A stretch of DNA of 64,000 nucleotides from Shewanella decolorationis S12 (GTDB lineage Bacteria; Pseudomonadota; Gammaproteobacteria; Enterobacterales; Shewanellaceae): contig NZ_AXZL01000070.1 in NCBI RefSeq assembly GCF_000485795.1, positions 37,411-101,410 of the forward strand, written 5' to 3'. Shown here piece after piece: positions 48,747 to 58,027 of this stretch. Position numbers and translations under genes: made by a program. Under the pieces are notes generated by a model. The model searched no databases. It had not been told where the DNA came from and saw nothing but the letters and a program-made list of their open reading frames with translations. Every line of letters begins with the position of its first letter. Positions within the stretch are counted from its first letter, which is position 1.

Positions 48747-50300
48747 ATGAGTAAAACCCAAGGTATTAATTCGGGGCGTCGACAATTATTAAAGGGCGGT
48801 ATGGTCATGGCCGCAGGGCTCGGGGCGAGTATCGCGTTGCCTGCCTCTGCCAGCTGTGACTCGGCTCCTGTTAATTTCGATGAAATCGTAGATGTGCTCG
48901 TGGTTGGCAGCGGTTTTGCGGGCATGTCAGCAGCGTTGCAGGCCAGAGAAGCCAGCGTGAGCGTGATGGTTATCGATAAGATGCCCGTGTTTGGTGGCAA
49001 CTCGACCATCAACGGCGGCGCGATGGCGGTCGCGGGGTCAGCCCTACAGAAGCAGGCAGGGATTGAAGATTCGGTCGATGCCATGGTGGCGGACATGCTG
49101 CGGGCTGGTCGCGGCATGAACGATGTGGAAATGCTCAAACTGGTATGTAACGGCACAGCTGAATCCTGCCAGTGGCTGATCGATTACGGCGTGAACTGGA
49201 AACCGTTTGTACAGCACTTTGGCGGCCACTCGGTACAACGAGTGCTACAAACCGTTGAAAGTTCAGGCGCTGGCATTATTCGCCCCCTAATTAAAGCCGC
49301 CCGGGACAAGGGCGTCACCATGAAAAATCAGACCAAGCTCGAAGGCTTTGTACAAGATGAGGCCGGACGGGTGATCGGTGTCGAAGTTCGCGAAGGTTTT
49401 TATTTTCCCAATGAGCGCACGGGTAAAATACGTCGTATCGGCGCGCGCCGTGGCGTGATTATGGCGACTGGCGGTTTTGGTCGCGATATTGAATACCGCA
49501 TGATGCAATTACCCGAGTTAAATAGTGATTTAGATTCAACCAACCATGCAGGTGCCACCTCCGAGGCGCTCAAGCAGATGATGCTTATTGGGGCCAATCC
49601 CATTCATTTAGACCAAATTCAGCTTGGCCCATGGGCATCCCCCGACGAGAAGGGATTTGGCACGGCTTCCCAGTTCAACACTATCGCTACCTATCCCCAC
49701 GGCATTGTCGTGGATGTGCGCACAGGTGAGCGTTTCTTCAATGAATTAGCCGACCGTAAAGCCCGTGCCGACGCCATCATGACCCGACGGGATGAGAAAG
49801 GGCAGCCTGTCTATCCTATTGGTTTTACTAATGCTGCCGGTGCCAGCAAGGCACAGACCTTAGATTGGGGCCTGAAATACAAGGTCATCAGCAAGGCCGA
49901 AACCTTAGACGAACTGGCCACGATTTACGGCATGCCAGCTAAGGCGTTAAAGGCGCAGGTTGCGCGTTGGAACGAAGCGGTGAAGACAGGCATCGATAAA
50001 GAGTTCGACCGTCCTATGCAGGAGGCAATAGTGCTCGACAAAGGCCCTTGGTATGCGGTGCGCATGTGGCCGAAGGTGCATTACTGCATGGGTGGCGTGA
50101 AGGTGAATACTCAATCCGAAGTGCTGCATTTGGTCAGTAATAAAGCCATTCCCGGGTTATATGCCGCAGGCGAGGCCACGGGCGGTATCCACGGAGCGAG
50201 TCGATTAGGTGCCTGTGCAGTGGCTGAAGGAGTTGTCACTGGGCGTAATGCTGGTCGAAACTGCGCTGCGGCGAGTGCTGTGACGCTAAAGCAAGTTTAG
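48747..50300 (+). CDS. Tat-exported flavoprotein reductase (FccA/UrdA-like, no heme domain)
   Basis: This 517-aa protein has a twin-arginine type signal (Arg11-Arg12 followed by a hydrophobic stretch, then ALPASA). It is followed by the flavin domain of the fumarate reductase flavoprotein family: dinucleotide motif VVGSGFAGMSAAL (52-64), GGNSTINGGAM (83-93), and GERFFNELADRKARADAI with the likely proton-donating Arg (about 337-340). The C-terminal GASRLGACA contains the substrate Arg486. The fumarate-binding His regions differ. Where FccA has a His-Pro motif this protein has IQLGPW (291-296), and VHHTMGG reads VHYCMGG. So the substrate is probably not fumarate but another alpha,beta-unsaturated acid. 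There is no heme domain; a separate tetraheme cytochrome follows two genes later. Start at 48747 with GAAGGA upstream. Confidence 0.9.
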   Translation: MSKTQGINSGRRQLLKGGMVMAAGLGASIALPASASCDSAPVNFDEIVDVLVVGSGFAGMSAALQAREASVSVMVIDKMPVFGGNSTINGGAMAVAGSALQKQAGIEDSVDAMVADMLRAGRGMNDVEMLKLVCNGTAESCQWLIDYGVNWKPFVQHFGGHSVQRVLQTVESSGAGIIRPLIKAARDKGVTMKNQTKLEGFVQDEAGRVIGVEVREGFYFPNERTGKIRRIGARRGVIMATGGFGRDIEYRMMQLPELNSDLDSTNHAGATSEALKQMMLIGANPIHLDQIQLGPWASPDEKGFGTASQFNTIATYPHGIVVDVRTGERFFNELADRKARADAIMTRRDEKGQPVYPIGFTNAAGASKAQTLDWGLKYKVISKAETLDELATIYGMPAKALKAQVARWNEAVKTGIDKEFDRPMQEAIVLDKGPWYAVRMWPKVHYCMGGVKVNTQSEVLHLVSNKAIPGLYAAGEATGGIHGASRLGACAVAEGVVTGRNAGRNCAAASAVTLKQV

Positions 50301-50336
50301 ATTTTATTAAAAATAACAAAATGTTGGAGAATGATA

Positions 50337-51974
50337 ATGAATAAATCCTTGTTGATGGCCTCACTTACCTTGAGTTTACTTTCTGGCAGCGCGCTCGCGA
50401 TGGAGCAAGTGGTACTCGACGGTAAACATTTAACTCAAGACCAAGCCTGGGCAATTGCCGATGGTGCAAAAGTGAAGATTGCTCCGCAGTCCAAGACCCA
50501 ACTCGTGAAAGCACACGCGCTATTGATGGAAGCTGCGCGTCTGGGCAAACCTGTGTATGGCTTAACCGTAGGTGTTGGGCTAAACAAAGACCACAAGCTG
50601 TTCGATGCTAACGGCAAGCTGAGTGATTCGGTGCTCGATGCTTCCAGAAGTTTTAACTTTAGTACCTTTCGGGCTCACAGTGCGGGTGTGGGTGAAGCTG
50701 CGCCCATCCGCTTAACACGCTTAGCATTAGCCGTGCGGTTAAATACTATGCTAGCCGGGCAAACTGGTGTTCAACCTGTGGTGGCCGAGCTTTATGAAGC
50801 CTATCTTAACAAGGGACTGACCCCTGTGATCCCTGCTAAGGGCACAGTCGGTGAAGCGGATATTCTGCTGTCATCCCATGTTGGTTTAGCCATGGTTGGC
50901 GAATGGGAAGTATTCTACAAAGGTCAGCGTGTGAGCAGTAAAGAGGCGATGGCTGATGCGGGCATTACGCCATTAGTCCCAATGGGTAAAGATGCATTGT
51001 CGATTTTATCTAACAACGCCTTTGCTGTGGCGTATGCGATGCAAGGTTACCGTGAGGCGAAGCAATTATTGTCGGTATCGCCCACCGTCTTTGGCTTAAG
51101 CTTGGAAGGCTTAAACGGTAACGTGGCGCCATTCTTGCCGCAGACCAATGATATCCGCCCGTTCCCTTACATTAAATCGGCCACCAGTGACATTCTCAAG
51201 CAGCTCGATGGCAGCTATTTATGGCAGCTTAACGATGAGCGTCCATTACAGGATCCGTTAAGTTTTAGAACCACGGCTTACACCTTTGCTGGCGCCGAGC
51301 AGGCCCTAGCTTCATTGGATGAAGTGATCAATATCCAAATCAACCATTCGGACGATAACCCAGCCGTGATTGTGGGCGCGTCGAACCAGTATGCCGAGTT
51401 CCCGCAAGTGGCTAAATATATGGTTGAAGGGCAGGGTGGTGTGTTCCCTACCACTAACTTTGAGCCGCTGCCTGTGGCACTCGCAGTGCAAAACCTGAGT
51501 GTCGCCCTGACCCATGTGTCCCACAACAGTGTGATGCGCACTATTCATCTGTCCGATGATCACTTTACTAAGCTGACGCGCTTCCTAAGTGCGCCGGAGA
51601 ATCAAGGCCATGCCTTCGGTGCGATTCAAAAAGCCTTTGTGGATATGCAAGTGCGTAACAAGCAGTTAGCCACGCCTGTATCCTTCGATGGGATTTCTAT
51701 CGCCGGCGGGATTGAAGATACCTTCACTAACCTTAAGTTAGCGTCGGATAACCTGATCCAAATCGTGGATAACACCCGAGTCATCTATGGTTTAGAACTG
51801 CTGCACTCAACTCAAGCGATTGATTTACGTAAGCAAGCTCACCCTGATCTGCAACTGGGCAAGGCAACACAAGCCATGTACAAGGCCTACCGTGAAAAAG
51901 TGCCTTTTGTCGCCAAGGACCGTCCGTTTACCCCTGATATCCAAGCGTCAACTGACTTTATTGCAAACTATTAA
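50337..51974 (+). CDS. Exported HAL/PAL-family lyase-like protein lacking the MIO triad
   Basis: This 545-aa protein has a Sec signal (about residues 1-21, ending SGSALA), then the aromatic/histidine ammonia-lyase fold. The VYGLTVGVG segment with Tyr74, HSDDNPAV, and GGIEDTFTN with the conserved Glu are recognisable. The Ala-Ser-Gly that cyclises to the MIO cofactor in GSVGASGDLAPL is absent. The corresponding segment is GTVGEADILLSSH (169-181), one residue shorter. The Tyr of QDRYSLR is Leu308 in QDPLSFR. A standard MIO mechanism is therefore unlikely. Known ammonia-lyases are cytosolic; this one should be periplasmic. It is in an operon with the flavoprotein (36-base gap) and the cytochrome. 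Start chosen by GGAG 7 bases upstream; an in-frame ATG lies two codons earlier. Confidence 0.85.
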   Translation: MNKSLLMASLTLSLLSGSALAMEQVVLDGKHLTQDQAWAIADGAKVKIAPQSKTQLVKAHALLMEAARLGKPVYGLTVGVGLNKDHKLFDANGKLSDSVLDASRSFNFSTFRAHSAGVGEAAPIRLTRLALAVRLNTMLAGQTGVQPVVAELYEAYLNKGLTPVIPAKGTVGEADILLSSHVGLAMVGEWEVFYKGQRVSSKEAMADAGITPLVPMGKDALSILSNNAFAVAYAMQGYREAKQLLSVSPTVFGLSLEGLNGNVAPFLPQTNDIRPFPYIKSATSDILKQLDGSYLWQLNDERPLQDPLSFRTTAYTFAGAEQALASLDEVINIQINHSDDNPAVIVGASNQYAEFPQVAKYMVEGQGGVFPTTNFEPLPVALAVQNLSVALTHVSHNSVMRTIHLSDDHFTKLTRFLSAPENQGHAFGAIQKAFVDMQVRNKQLATPVSFDGISIAGGIEDTFTNLKLASDNLIQIVDNTRVIYGLELLHSTQAIDLRKQAHPDLQLGKATQAMYKAYREKVPFVAKDRPFTPDIQASTDFIANY

Positions 51975-52015
51975 TCTACGATGCGGGGCGCGATGCCCCG
52001 CCTAGGAAGACTCTG

Positions 52016-52399
52016 ATGTTAAAACCCGTATTTATTCTATTACTCGGTGTCATGCTGGTAACGCCAATGGCCGCTAATGCATTGAATATCAAGGACTACC
52101 ATAAAGAGGTGATGACTGAAACCGATGGTAAAGTCGATTGCGCGGCATGCCACGGTGACGCAAAACGTAAAACTGTTCCCGATGCTGCGACTTGCAGTAG
52201 TTGCCATGGTTCGCCCGAGGAGGTCGCTAAGCTGACTGAGCGCCCTGCGGATGCGGGCCATTCGGTTGAGCCAAATCCCCATAACAGTCTGCACTATGGT
52301 ACTGATCTGCCATGTACTTACTGTCATCAGGAACACAAAGAAAGTAAAGTCTATTGCAATCAATGCCATGAATTTACTTACCCTCAGATGAAACGTTAG
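52016..52399 (+). CDS. Periplasmic tetraheme cytochrome c
   Basis: This 127-aa protein has a signal peptide (to about residue 22, ANA) and four CxxCH motifs (Cys42, Cys60, Cys100, Cys114) spaced as in the heme domain of flavocytochrome c fumarate reductases. Extra His residues (for example His81, His89, His93, His106) can supply distal ligands. It should pass electrons from the inner-membrane quinol dehydrogenase CymA to the flavoprotein encoded upstream. The AGGAAGA site precedes the ATG. It is the last gene of the sigma-54 operon and is followed by a terminator. Confidence 0.93.
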   Translation: MLKPVFILLLGVMLVTPMAANALNIKDYHKEVMTETDGKVDCAACHGDAKRKTVPDAATCSSCHGSPEEVAKLTERPADAGHSVEPNPHNSLHYGTDLPCTYCHQEHKESKVYCNQCHEFTYPQMKR

Positions 52400-52452
52400 T
52401 TTGATCTCCGTTAAACACTCGCTCCCCTGTATTTTTTGACTATCTTTGTCAC

Positions 52453-52482
52453 GCACTCAACCCGGTTGAGTGCATTTTTTTT
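52453..52482 (+). terminator. Terminator of the flavoprotein-lyase-cytochrome operon
   Basis: GCACTCAACC and GGTTGAGTGC form a strong stem with a short loop, followed by eight T residues. The rest of 52483-52620 holds no gene. Confidence 0.88.
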
Positions 52483-52620
52483 GGCAAAAAAAAGAGTAAC
52501 CCAATACGGATTACTCTCACGGAAAATAGGTCGTTGAACGTTGTAGCCAAAATCACTCAATTGGATGAGGAGCCTGCACACAATGACAGCTTTTACTTAA
52601 TTAACCCTTAAAATTAACAT

Positions 52621-53910
52621 TTATCTTAAGCTGTCACCGCGGTTGAGACTGATGAGCTTATCTAAGATCCGCTCGCCATCCATTCGAATGCCATTATGCT
52701 CATATTCCGAAGTTAACCAATACTTTAGATGCGCTATTTGTTTGGCTGTTTCTAGGCTGTAGTCCATCTCGACATACATATCTTCGCTATAAATCGCGGC
52801 CGCAACTGGGACGCGGTTCTGGCTGAGCTGCTCAAGATTATATAACGCTGGCCAGTCCGTCTTATGGGCAAGGAGATTGGCCGCAGCTTGGAGTGGGGCT
52901 AAATGGCTAAATTGTTCAAACATCCAAGGATAAATCATCTCGCCAGTAAACAGGAAAGGCTTACCGATTTGATAGTTAAAGACCGGATACTGCTCACGCA
53001 CCCTATGGGCAGACCACTGTGACGCACTGTGTTGGCAGTAGATCGCTTCATGTAACAGGGCGAAAATTGGGTTGGTGTTGTAGTCGAGTAATTGACAGAA
53101 ATGATTTAAAAACAGCGGGTTGACATAATCACCTTGGGGGGAATGTATCAGCGCCTGTTCAAGCAAATAGTAAACCGACTCTGGGCCTTGCTCCATGCCT
53201 AAGTTAATGCCGAGCAGTTGCAGCATCTCAACCGTGAGGCGCTCGCCCGTGGCTAACTGCACTGGGTGCTCGAGTAAATGTTTGGCGAGGCGAGTCACGA
53301 GATGCTGCGCATCGTGGAAGCGCTGGAAGAAGTCCTTATTCTTGGCGAGCACGCGCTGATAGGTGGCCTGATAGACTTCATCACTGCTGCGCGTGAGGGA
53401 AGGAATGCCGCCGGTGATATAGGCTTCACTCACGCCCTGAGGCGCTGCACTTAGATAATGCAGCACGCAGAAACCACCGAAGCTTTGACCTAGAATCGCC
53501 CACTTGTCGGCGGGGCAGAGCTGGGCACGAATTGACTCGGCATCACGGACGATATTATCGGCCCTAAAATGGCTTAAATATTCGGCCTGTTGTTCAGGCG
53601 TTAAGTGACCGAGGCTTTGGTAATTAATGGGGCTAGAAAGCCCTGTCCCCCGTTGGTCGAGCAATAAAACTCTAAACTCTTTGAGTGCACGGCGGATCCA
53701 ACCGCTATTACTGGCCGGACGCATGGCAGCAAAGCCAGGGCCGCCCTGAAAAAAGACGATATAAGGTAGTTTTTTATCTTTATTTTCAATGGCGCAAAGT
53801 TCTCTCGCAAACACAGTAATCTGCTCACCAATTGGTTGTTGGTAGTTGAGTGGCAGAGTAAAAGTATGTTTTTTGGCGAGGATACCGGCGAGCATCATAT
53901 CGGGTTTCAT
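52621..53910 (-). CDS. Alpha/beta hydrolase, prolyl aminopeptidase-like (S33)
   Basis: This 429-aa hydrolase has the oxyanion-type FFQGGPG motif (about 53-59), DQRGTGLS (about 85-92), and nucleophile Ser143 in LGQSFGG. The Asp and His are in the C-terminal segments YSEDMYVEMD and EYEHNGIRMDG. This matches the S33 prolyl aminopeptidase/tricorn-interacting group, which removes N-terminal residues from short peptides. It has no signal peptide. The ATG at 53910 has AAGG 8 bases upstream; a TTG one codon earlier is possible. Monocistronic. Confidence 0.85.
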   Translation of the reverse strand: MKPDMMLAGILAKKHTFTLPLNYQQPIGEQITVFARELCAIENKDKKLPYIVFFQGGPGFAAMRPASNSGWIRRALKEFRVLLLDQRGTGLSSPINYQSLGHLTPEQQAEYLSHFRADNIVRDAESIRAQLCPADKWAILGQSFGGFCVLHYLSAAPQGVSEAYITGGIPSLTRSSDEVYQATYQRVLAKNKDFFQRFHDAQHLVTRLAKHLLEHPVQLATGERLTVEMLQLLGINLGMEQGPESVYYLLEQALIHSPQGDYVNPLFLNHFCQLLDYNTNPIFALLHEAIYCQHSASQWSAHRVREQYPVFNYQIGKPFLFTGEMIYPWMFEQFSHLAPLQAAANLLAHKTDWPALYNLEQLSQNRVPVAAAIYSEDMYVEMDYSLETAKQIAHLKYWLTSEYEHNGIRMDGERILDKLISLNRGDSLR

Positions 53911-54086
53911 CAATTAACCTTAAGGGTAAGACCTGTTTATGGCAGATTGTATACAAAAGCCCTGTCGTCGCAAGTTAGGATTATTTTAAAAGCCTTTGGT
54001 TAAGATCAATTTTTATTGTAAAAAATTGAGCCATGATAAGCCTCTTAGCGTAATCTATCGGCTATGGATAACACGAGATTGAAGCT

Positions 54087-54731
54087 ATGAAGTACCAAAT
54101 TATTCCTGTGACACCTTTCCAGCAGAATTGCAGCTTGATCTGGTGTGAAAAAACGAACAGTGCAGCGGTTGTCGATCCGGGAGGGAATGTCGACCGTATT
54201 CTTGGTGAAATTGCCAAACTAGGGCTCATCCTCGAAAAAATCTTACTTACACATGGTCATATCGACCATGTTGGCGGCGCTAAGCTGCTGGCTCAGCAGA
54301 CAAATGCAGCTATTGTGGGGCCCCATGTGGCGGATAAGTTTTGGATTGAAAATTTGCCCAAACAGAGCCAAAACTTTGGTTTTCCACACTGTGATGCCTT
54401 TGAACCTGATCAATATCTACAGGATGGCGATGTCGTCACTGTGGGTGAACAAAGCTTAAAAGTCTTGCATTGTCCAGGCCATACACCGGGTCATGTGGCG
54501 TTTTACTCGGCTAGCTCAAAACTAGCTTGGGTGGGAGATATTCTGTTTAGAAGCTCGATTGGTCGCACCGACTTTCCGCAATCTAATCATCAAGATTTAA
54601 TTCAGTCGATCACGTCTAAACTCTGGCCTTTAGGGGCGGACGTAGAATTTATTCCCGGCCACGGACCAATGTCGACCTTTGGGGAAGAGCGCGAACATAA
54701 TCCTTTTGTCGCTGACCAGTTACTGCTGTAA
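54087..54731 (+). CDS. Metallo-beta-lactamase fold hydrolase (YcbL/glyoxalase II-like)
   Basis: This 214-aa protein has the metal motif THGHIDH (His56, His58, Asp60, His61), followed by the GHTPGHVAF and FIPGHGPMSTFGEER motifs that supply the other ligands. Size and GGxxDRI start fit the YcbL type-I glyoxalase II group; the physiological thioester or other substrate is not proven. Own transcription unit, with GATTGAAGC before the ATG. Confidence 0.9.
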   Translation: MKYQIIPVTPFQQNCSLIWCEKTNSAAVVDPGGNVDRILGEIAKLGLILEKILLTHGHIDHVGGAKLLAQQTNAAIVGPHVADKFWIENLPKQSQNFGFPHCDAFEPDQYLQDGDVVTVGEQSLKVLHCPGHTPGHVAFYSASSKLAWVGDILFRSSIGRTDFPQSNHQDLIQSITSKLWPLGADVEFIPGHGPMSTFGEEREHNPFVADQLLL

Positions 54732-55048
54732 GTGGTATAACACCGCATCGATTGGCTCAATACTCAATAGCAGCTTTTAATCAGGTACAATTCATATTTA
54801 CTGTGCCTGATTAAATCTGCAAATCTCATCTCTGCTTGATACGAATCTTGGTTTTTTACCTAGATTTATCCACAACTATTTATTTTTAAGCATTATATTT
54901 TGTCCTAAACCCAATATAGGTGATTTGCGCAACTGAGAATCGTTCGTAACTCAGTGTATTATTTCATCAAAATCCACTTTTTTACTTTTTAGTTACATTT
55001 TACTGACTAGACTTAAAGCTAACGTTGTACATGTCTATCGGGGTAGCT
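54732..55048. other. 317-base gap with a long inverted repeat
   Basis: TTTAATCAGGTACA (54776-54789) and TGTGCCTGATTAAA (54802-54815) are 14-base arms with one mismatch (a G-U pair in RNA) around a 12-base loop. It may end the hydrolase transcript, though no T-run follows. The rest, AT-rich, is the likely promoter region of the chemoreceptor gene. Confidence 0.5.
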
Positions 55049-56788
55049 ATGAATACAAAAACGATGATGAGTGTTGTCTTTTCCACCATAGTCGCCAGTG
55101 CGGTGATTACGGCGGTGTTGAGTTTTAATGTCAAATCTAAGATTGAGCTGTTTAATGACGCGGCTAATATTCGCTATCAGTCCTACCAACTTGCTGATGA
55201 GCTGCGGCAAAGTTCCGATGATTTAACTAGGCTTGCCCGTACCTACGCGGTCACAGGCGATGAGAAATACGAAAAAATGTATATGGATATTCTGGCTATT
55301 CGTAATGGTGAAAAACCTAGGCCGGAAAAATATCACCAGATTTATTGGGATTTGGTGTTGAGCTACGGTGATAAACCTAAGCCTGATGGCGCCAGAGTTG
55401 CGATTAAAAAACAAATGAAGGACTTAGGCTTTTCTGATGAGGAATTCCATTATCTCGAGCAAGCACAGCAAAACTCTGATGCTTTAGTTGCCCTCGAAGT
55501 TAAAGCGATGAATGCGGTGAAAGGGATTTTTATGGATCCCAATACCCAAACCTACAGTATTAAGGGGGAACCTAATCTCGCGATGGCGAGGGAATTACTA
55601 CATAGTGATCAATACCATAGAGAAAAAGCAAAAATTATGGAGCCTATTGATCAGTTTTTTACTGCTCTGGATAAACGTACAGAAGGGGAAGTGACTAATC
55701 GCTTAGACTCTTTAAATATGGCGCTTAATGGTTCGCAGTTTGTGTTGTTTTTAGTTATTTTAGTGGCTGTCGGCGGCTTTATTATTGTTAAGAGCAGGAT
55801 AGTTACTCCGCTGATAAAGACCTGCAGTGAGTTACTCGATATTCAAAGGTCAAAAAATCTTGCCCGCAGGATTTCAGTCTCTACCCAAGGTGAGATTGGT
55901 GAAATCGTCAATCAAATCAACTTATTTATTTCCTCATTAGCCAGTTCATTAGCAACTACAGACAGTATCGCGAAGGAAGTGGCGGATCTGGCTAAACAAA
56001 CCAAAGCCTCGATTCAAGTCTCCCGTCAAAGCTCTAATCGAGTTGCCAAAGAGCTTGATGCCAGTGCGAGCGCGATGGAGGAAATGACCACCACATTAGT
56101 GCATGTCAGTGAAAGCACTTCAAACGCTGAAATCCGTGCGGCAGAAAATGAAACCCATGTCGGCGTTGGCCAAGATACGGTTTCGGAAGCGCTCAATGCG
56201 ATGGCAGTACTCGAAAGTGAATTTACGACAACTCAAGATTCGATGCAGCATTTAGTGAATGAAAGTACCCAAGTAAGTAATGTGCTTAGCGTAATTAAAG
56301 CGATTGCCGAGCAAACCAACTTACTGGCACTCAATGCAGCAATTGAGGCTGCGAGGGCTGGAGAGCAAGGGCGTGGTTTTGCGGTGGTGGCCGATGAGGT
56401 ACGTTCACTTGCCCAACGGACACAGGATTCCACTAAGGAAATCGATGATATTGTTGCCAGTTTACAAAATAGGACCAATCAGGTGGGCAGCTCAGTCACT
56501 CAAGCGGCCAGTTTGATGCAAAAAGCCTCAGGTGAATTGCAGCGTATCGTCACTGTCTTCGATGATATTCGTCAAAGCACGGCAGCTATCCATGGGATCA
56601 ACACTCAAGTGGCCGCATCAACTGAAGAGCAATCTCTGGTTTCTAAGGATATTGCTACCAGTCTTGTGGTGATCCGCGATAATTCCCGCGAGGTTTCGCA
56701 AATTATTGAGCAAATCGAATCGACATCGATAAGTCTGGATAACCAATCCCAAGTATTGCGTACTAAAGCGGGGGAATATCAATTTTAA
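55049..56788 (+). CDS. Methyl-accepting chemotaxis protein with helical sensor domain
   Basis: This 579-aa chemoreceptor has transmembrane helix 1 near residues 8-28, a periplasmic mostly helical domain of about 200 residues (contains [15 protein letters not shown]), and transmembrane helix 2 ([17 protein letters not shown], about 232-248). A HAMP-like segment and the signalling hairpin follow, with the conserved tip [20 protein letters not shown]. No C-terminal CheR pentapeptide is seen. The ligand is unknown. I start at the ATG preceded by CGGGGTAG; an in-frame TTG at 55025 is possible. Confidence 0.9.
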   Translation: MNTKTMMSVVFSTIVASAVITAVLSFNVKSKIELFNDAANIRYQSYQLADELRQSSDDLTRLARTYAVTGDEKYEKMYMDILAIRNGEKPRPEKYHQIYWDLVLSYGDKPKPDGARVAIKKQMKDLGFSDEEFHYLEQAQQNSDALVALEVKAMNAVKGIFMDPNTQTYSIKGEPNLAMARELLHSDQYHREKAKIMEPIDQFFTALDKRTEGEVTNRLDSLNMALNGSQFVLFLVILVAVGGFIIVKSRIVTPLIKTCSELLDIQRSKNLARRISVSTQGEIGEIVNQINLFISSLASSLATTDSIAKEVADLAKQTKASIQVSRQSSNRVAKELDASASAMEEMTTTLVHVSESTSNAEIRAAENETHVGVGQDTVSEALNAMAVLESEFTTTQDSMQHLVNESTQVSNVLSVIKAIAEQTNLLALNAAIEAARAGEQGRGFAVVADEVRSLAQRTQDSTKEIDDIVASLQNRTNQVGSSVTQAASLMQKASGELQRIVTVFDDIRQSTAAIHGINTQVAASTEEQSLVSKDIATSLVVIRDNSREVSQIIEQIESTSISLDNQSQVLRTKAGEYQF

Positions 56789-57013
56789 GTTTTAGCTATA
56801 TTCGTCCAGAAATGGATTGGGTCAGATGACAGGGATGTCAATTTTTCAGTTTCTTCCATTCGTGCTTCCGCTTATTTTCCCTTTTAAATTTCAATTGCCT
56901 TTGTTAGCTTGTTTTATATTCGGTAAAAATAATACTGATAAATAATGCCGCTAATCGATGAGTACGCTTACCACCCGTGTGCGTCGATGAGTGAAAAAAC
57001 GGAGCTTAGGTCG

Positions 57014-58027
57014 ATGGATCACCAAATTGAAGACTTATTAGAGCATTGGTTGCCCTTAGCCGATGATGCATGGGTGCTGGCGGTGATCACTCATATTCAA
57101 GGCTCGTCCTACCGTAAACCCGGTGCCATGATGCTGTTCCATGAATTTGGTCAAGGCGCCGGGATATTAAGTGGTGGCTGCTTAGAGGCGGATCTGCGTC
57201 GCCATGCCCAAAATGCCATGCAGTCACAACAGATTACTTGTGTTACCTACGATGCGACCGATGAGTCCGATGCCAGCTACCGCTTAGGTTGTGGCGGTAA
57301 AGTCGATATCATGTTGATCCCACTACTAAAAGAAAATCACGATCTAGGGCTTGTCGAAGTAGCAAAAGCGCTGCGTAAGAGGCAATCAGGGTTTTATCAA
57401 TTGCCTCTCGCACCTGCGGGCAGTGATGCTCGCAGTTACTCGGCGCAGTTTTATTCGGTGGATAACGCACCTTTTCCAACGGCAGATTTTGCAAAATCAG
57501 GGATATTCAGCGCCCCCGAAGGGGATACGTTAATCATTCCCTTAAGACCGCGATTTCATTTAGGGATTTTTGGCGGTGGAATTGATGCCCAGCCAGTGGC
57601 GGCGATTGCCCACAGTTTAGGTTGGCAGGTAAGCGTATTTGATACTCGCACCGCGTATGCGCGAACTGCCGATTTTCCCCACGCCCATATCGTTAAGCAA
57701 AGTCTTGATGAGGTCGAAGGGCTTATCGCACAGTTGGACTGCGCTGTTGTGATGCACCACAACCTGAACTTGGATGCCGCAGCGCTCAAGGCCATTCAAG
57801 CTTTTGATCTTAAATATGTTGCGCTCTTAGGGCCCGCCCATCGGCGGGACAAAGTGCTGGCGATGGCCGACCTCAGTACGGATTCGTTTAGCGGTTATTT
57901 CTCGGCGCCCGCGGGGCTAGCCCTTGGTGGTGAGTTACCTAGCGCCATTGCCTTGAGCATTTTAGCCCAATGCCATGGGGTGCTACACGGCGCGCCATGT
58001 TCAACCCTCGATGGGATCATGCCCTAA
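57014..58027 (+). CDS. XdhC-family molybdenum cofactor insertion protein
   Basis: This 337-aa protein has an N-terminal XdhC/CoxI domain (GSSYRKPGAMML, GILSGGCLEADL motifs) and a C-terminal Rossmann domain (GIFGGGIDAQPVA). XdhC binds Mo cofactor, promotes its sulfuration and delivers it to molybdenum hydroxylases; the two downstream hydroxylase subunits are its likely clients. The open frame reaches 56945, but MDHQIEDLL at 57014 has GGAG and TAGG upstream. Its stop overlaps the next ATG (TAATG). Confidence 0.88.
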   Translation: MDHQIEDLLEHWLPLADDAWVLAVITHIQGSSYRKPGAMMLFHEFGQGAGILSGGCLEADLRRHAQNAMQSQQITCVTYDATDESDASYRLGCGGKVDIMLIPLLKENHDLGLVEVAKALRKRQSGFYQLPLAPAGSDARSYSAQFYSVDNAPFPTADFAKSGIFSAPEGDTLIIPLRPRFHLGIFGGGIDAQPVAAIAHSLGWQVSVFDTRTAYARTADFPHAHIVKQSLDEVEGLIAQLDCAVVMHHNLNLDAAALKAIQAFDLKYVALLGPAHRRDKVLAMADLSTDSFSGYFSAPAGLALGGELPSAIALSILAQCHGVLHGAPCSTLDGIMP

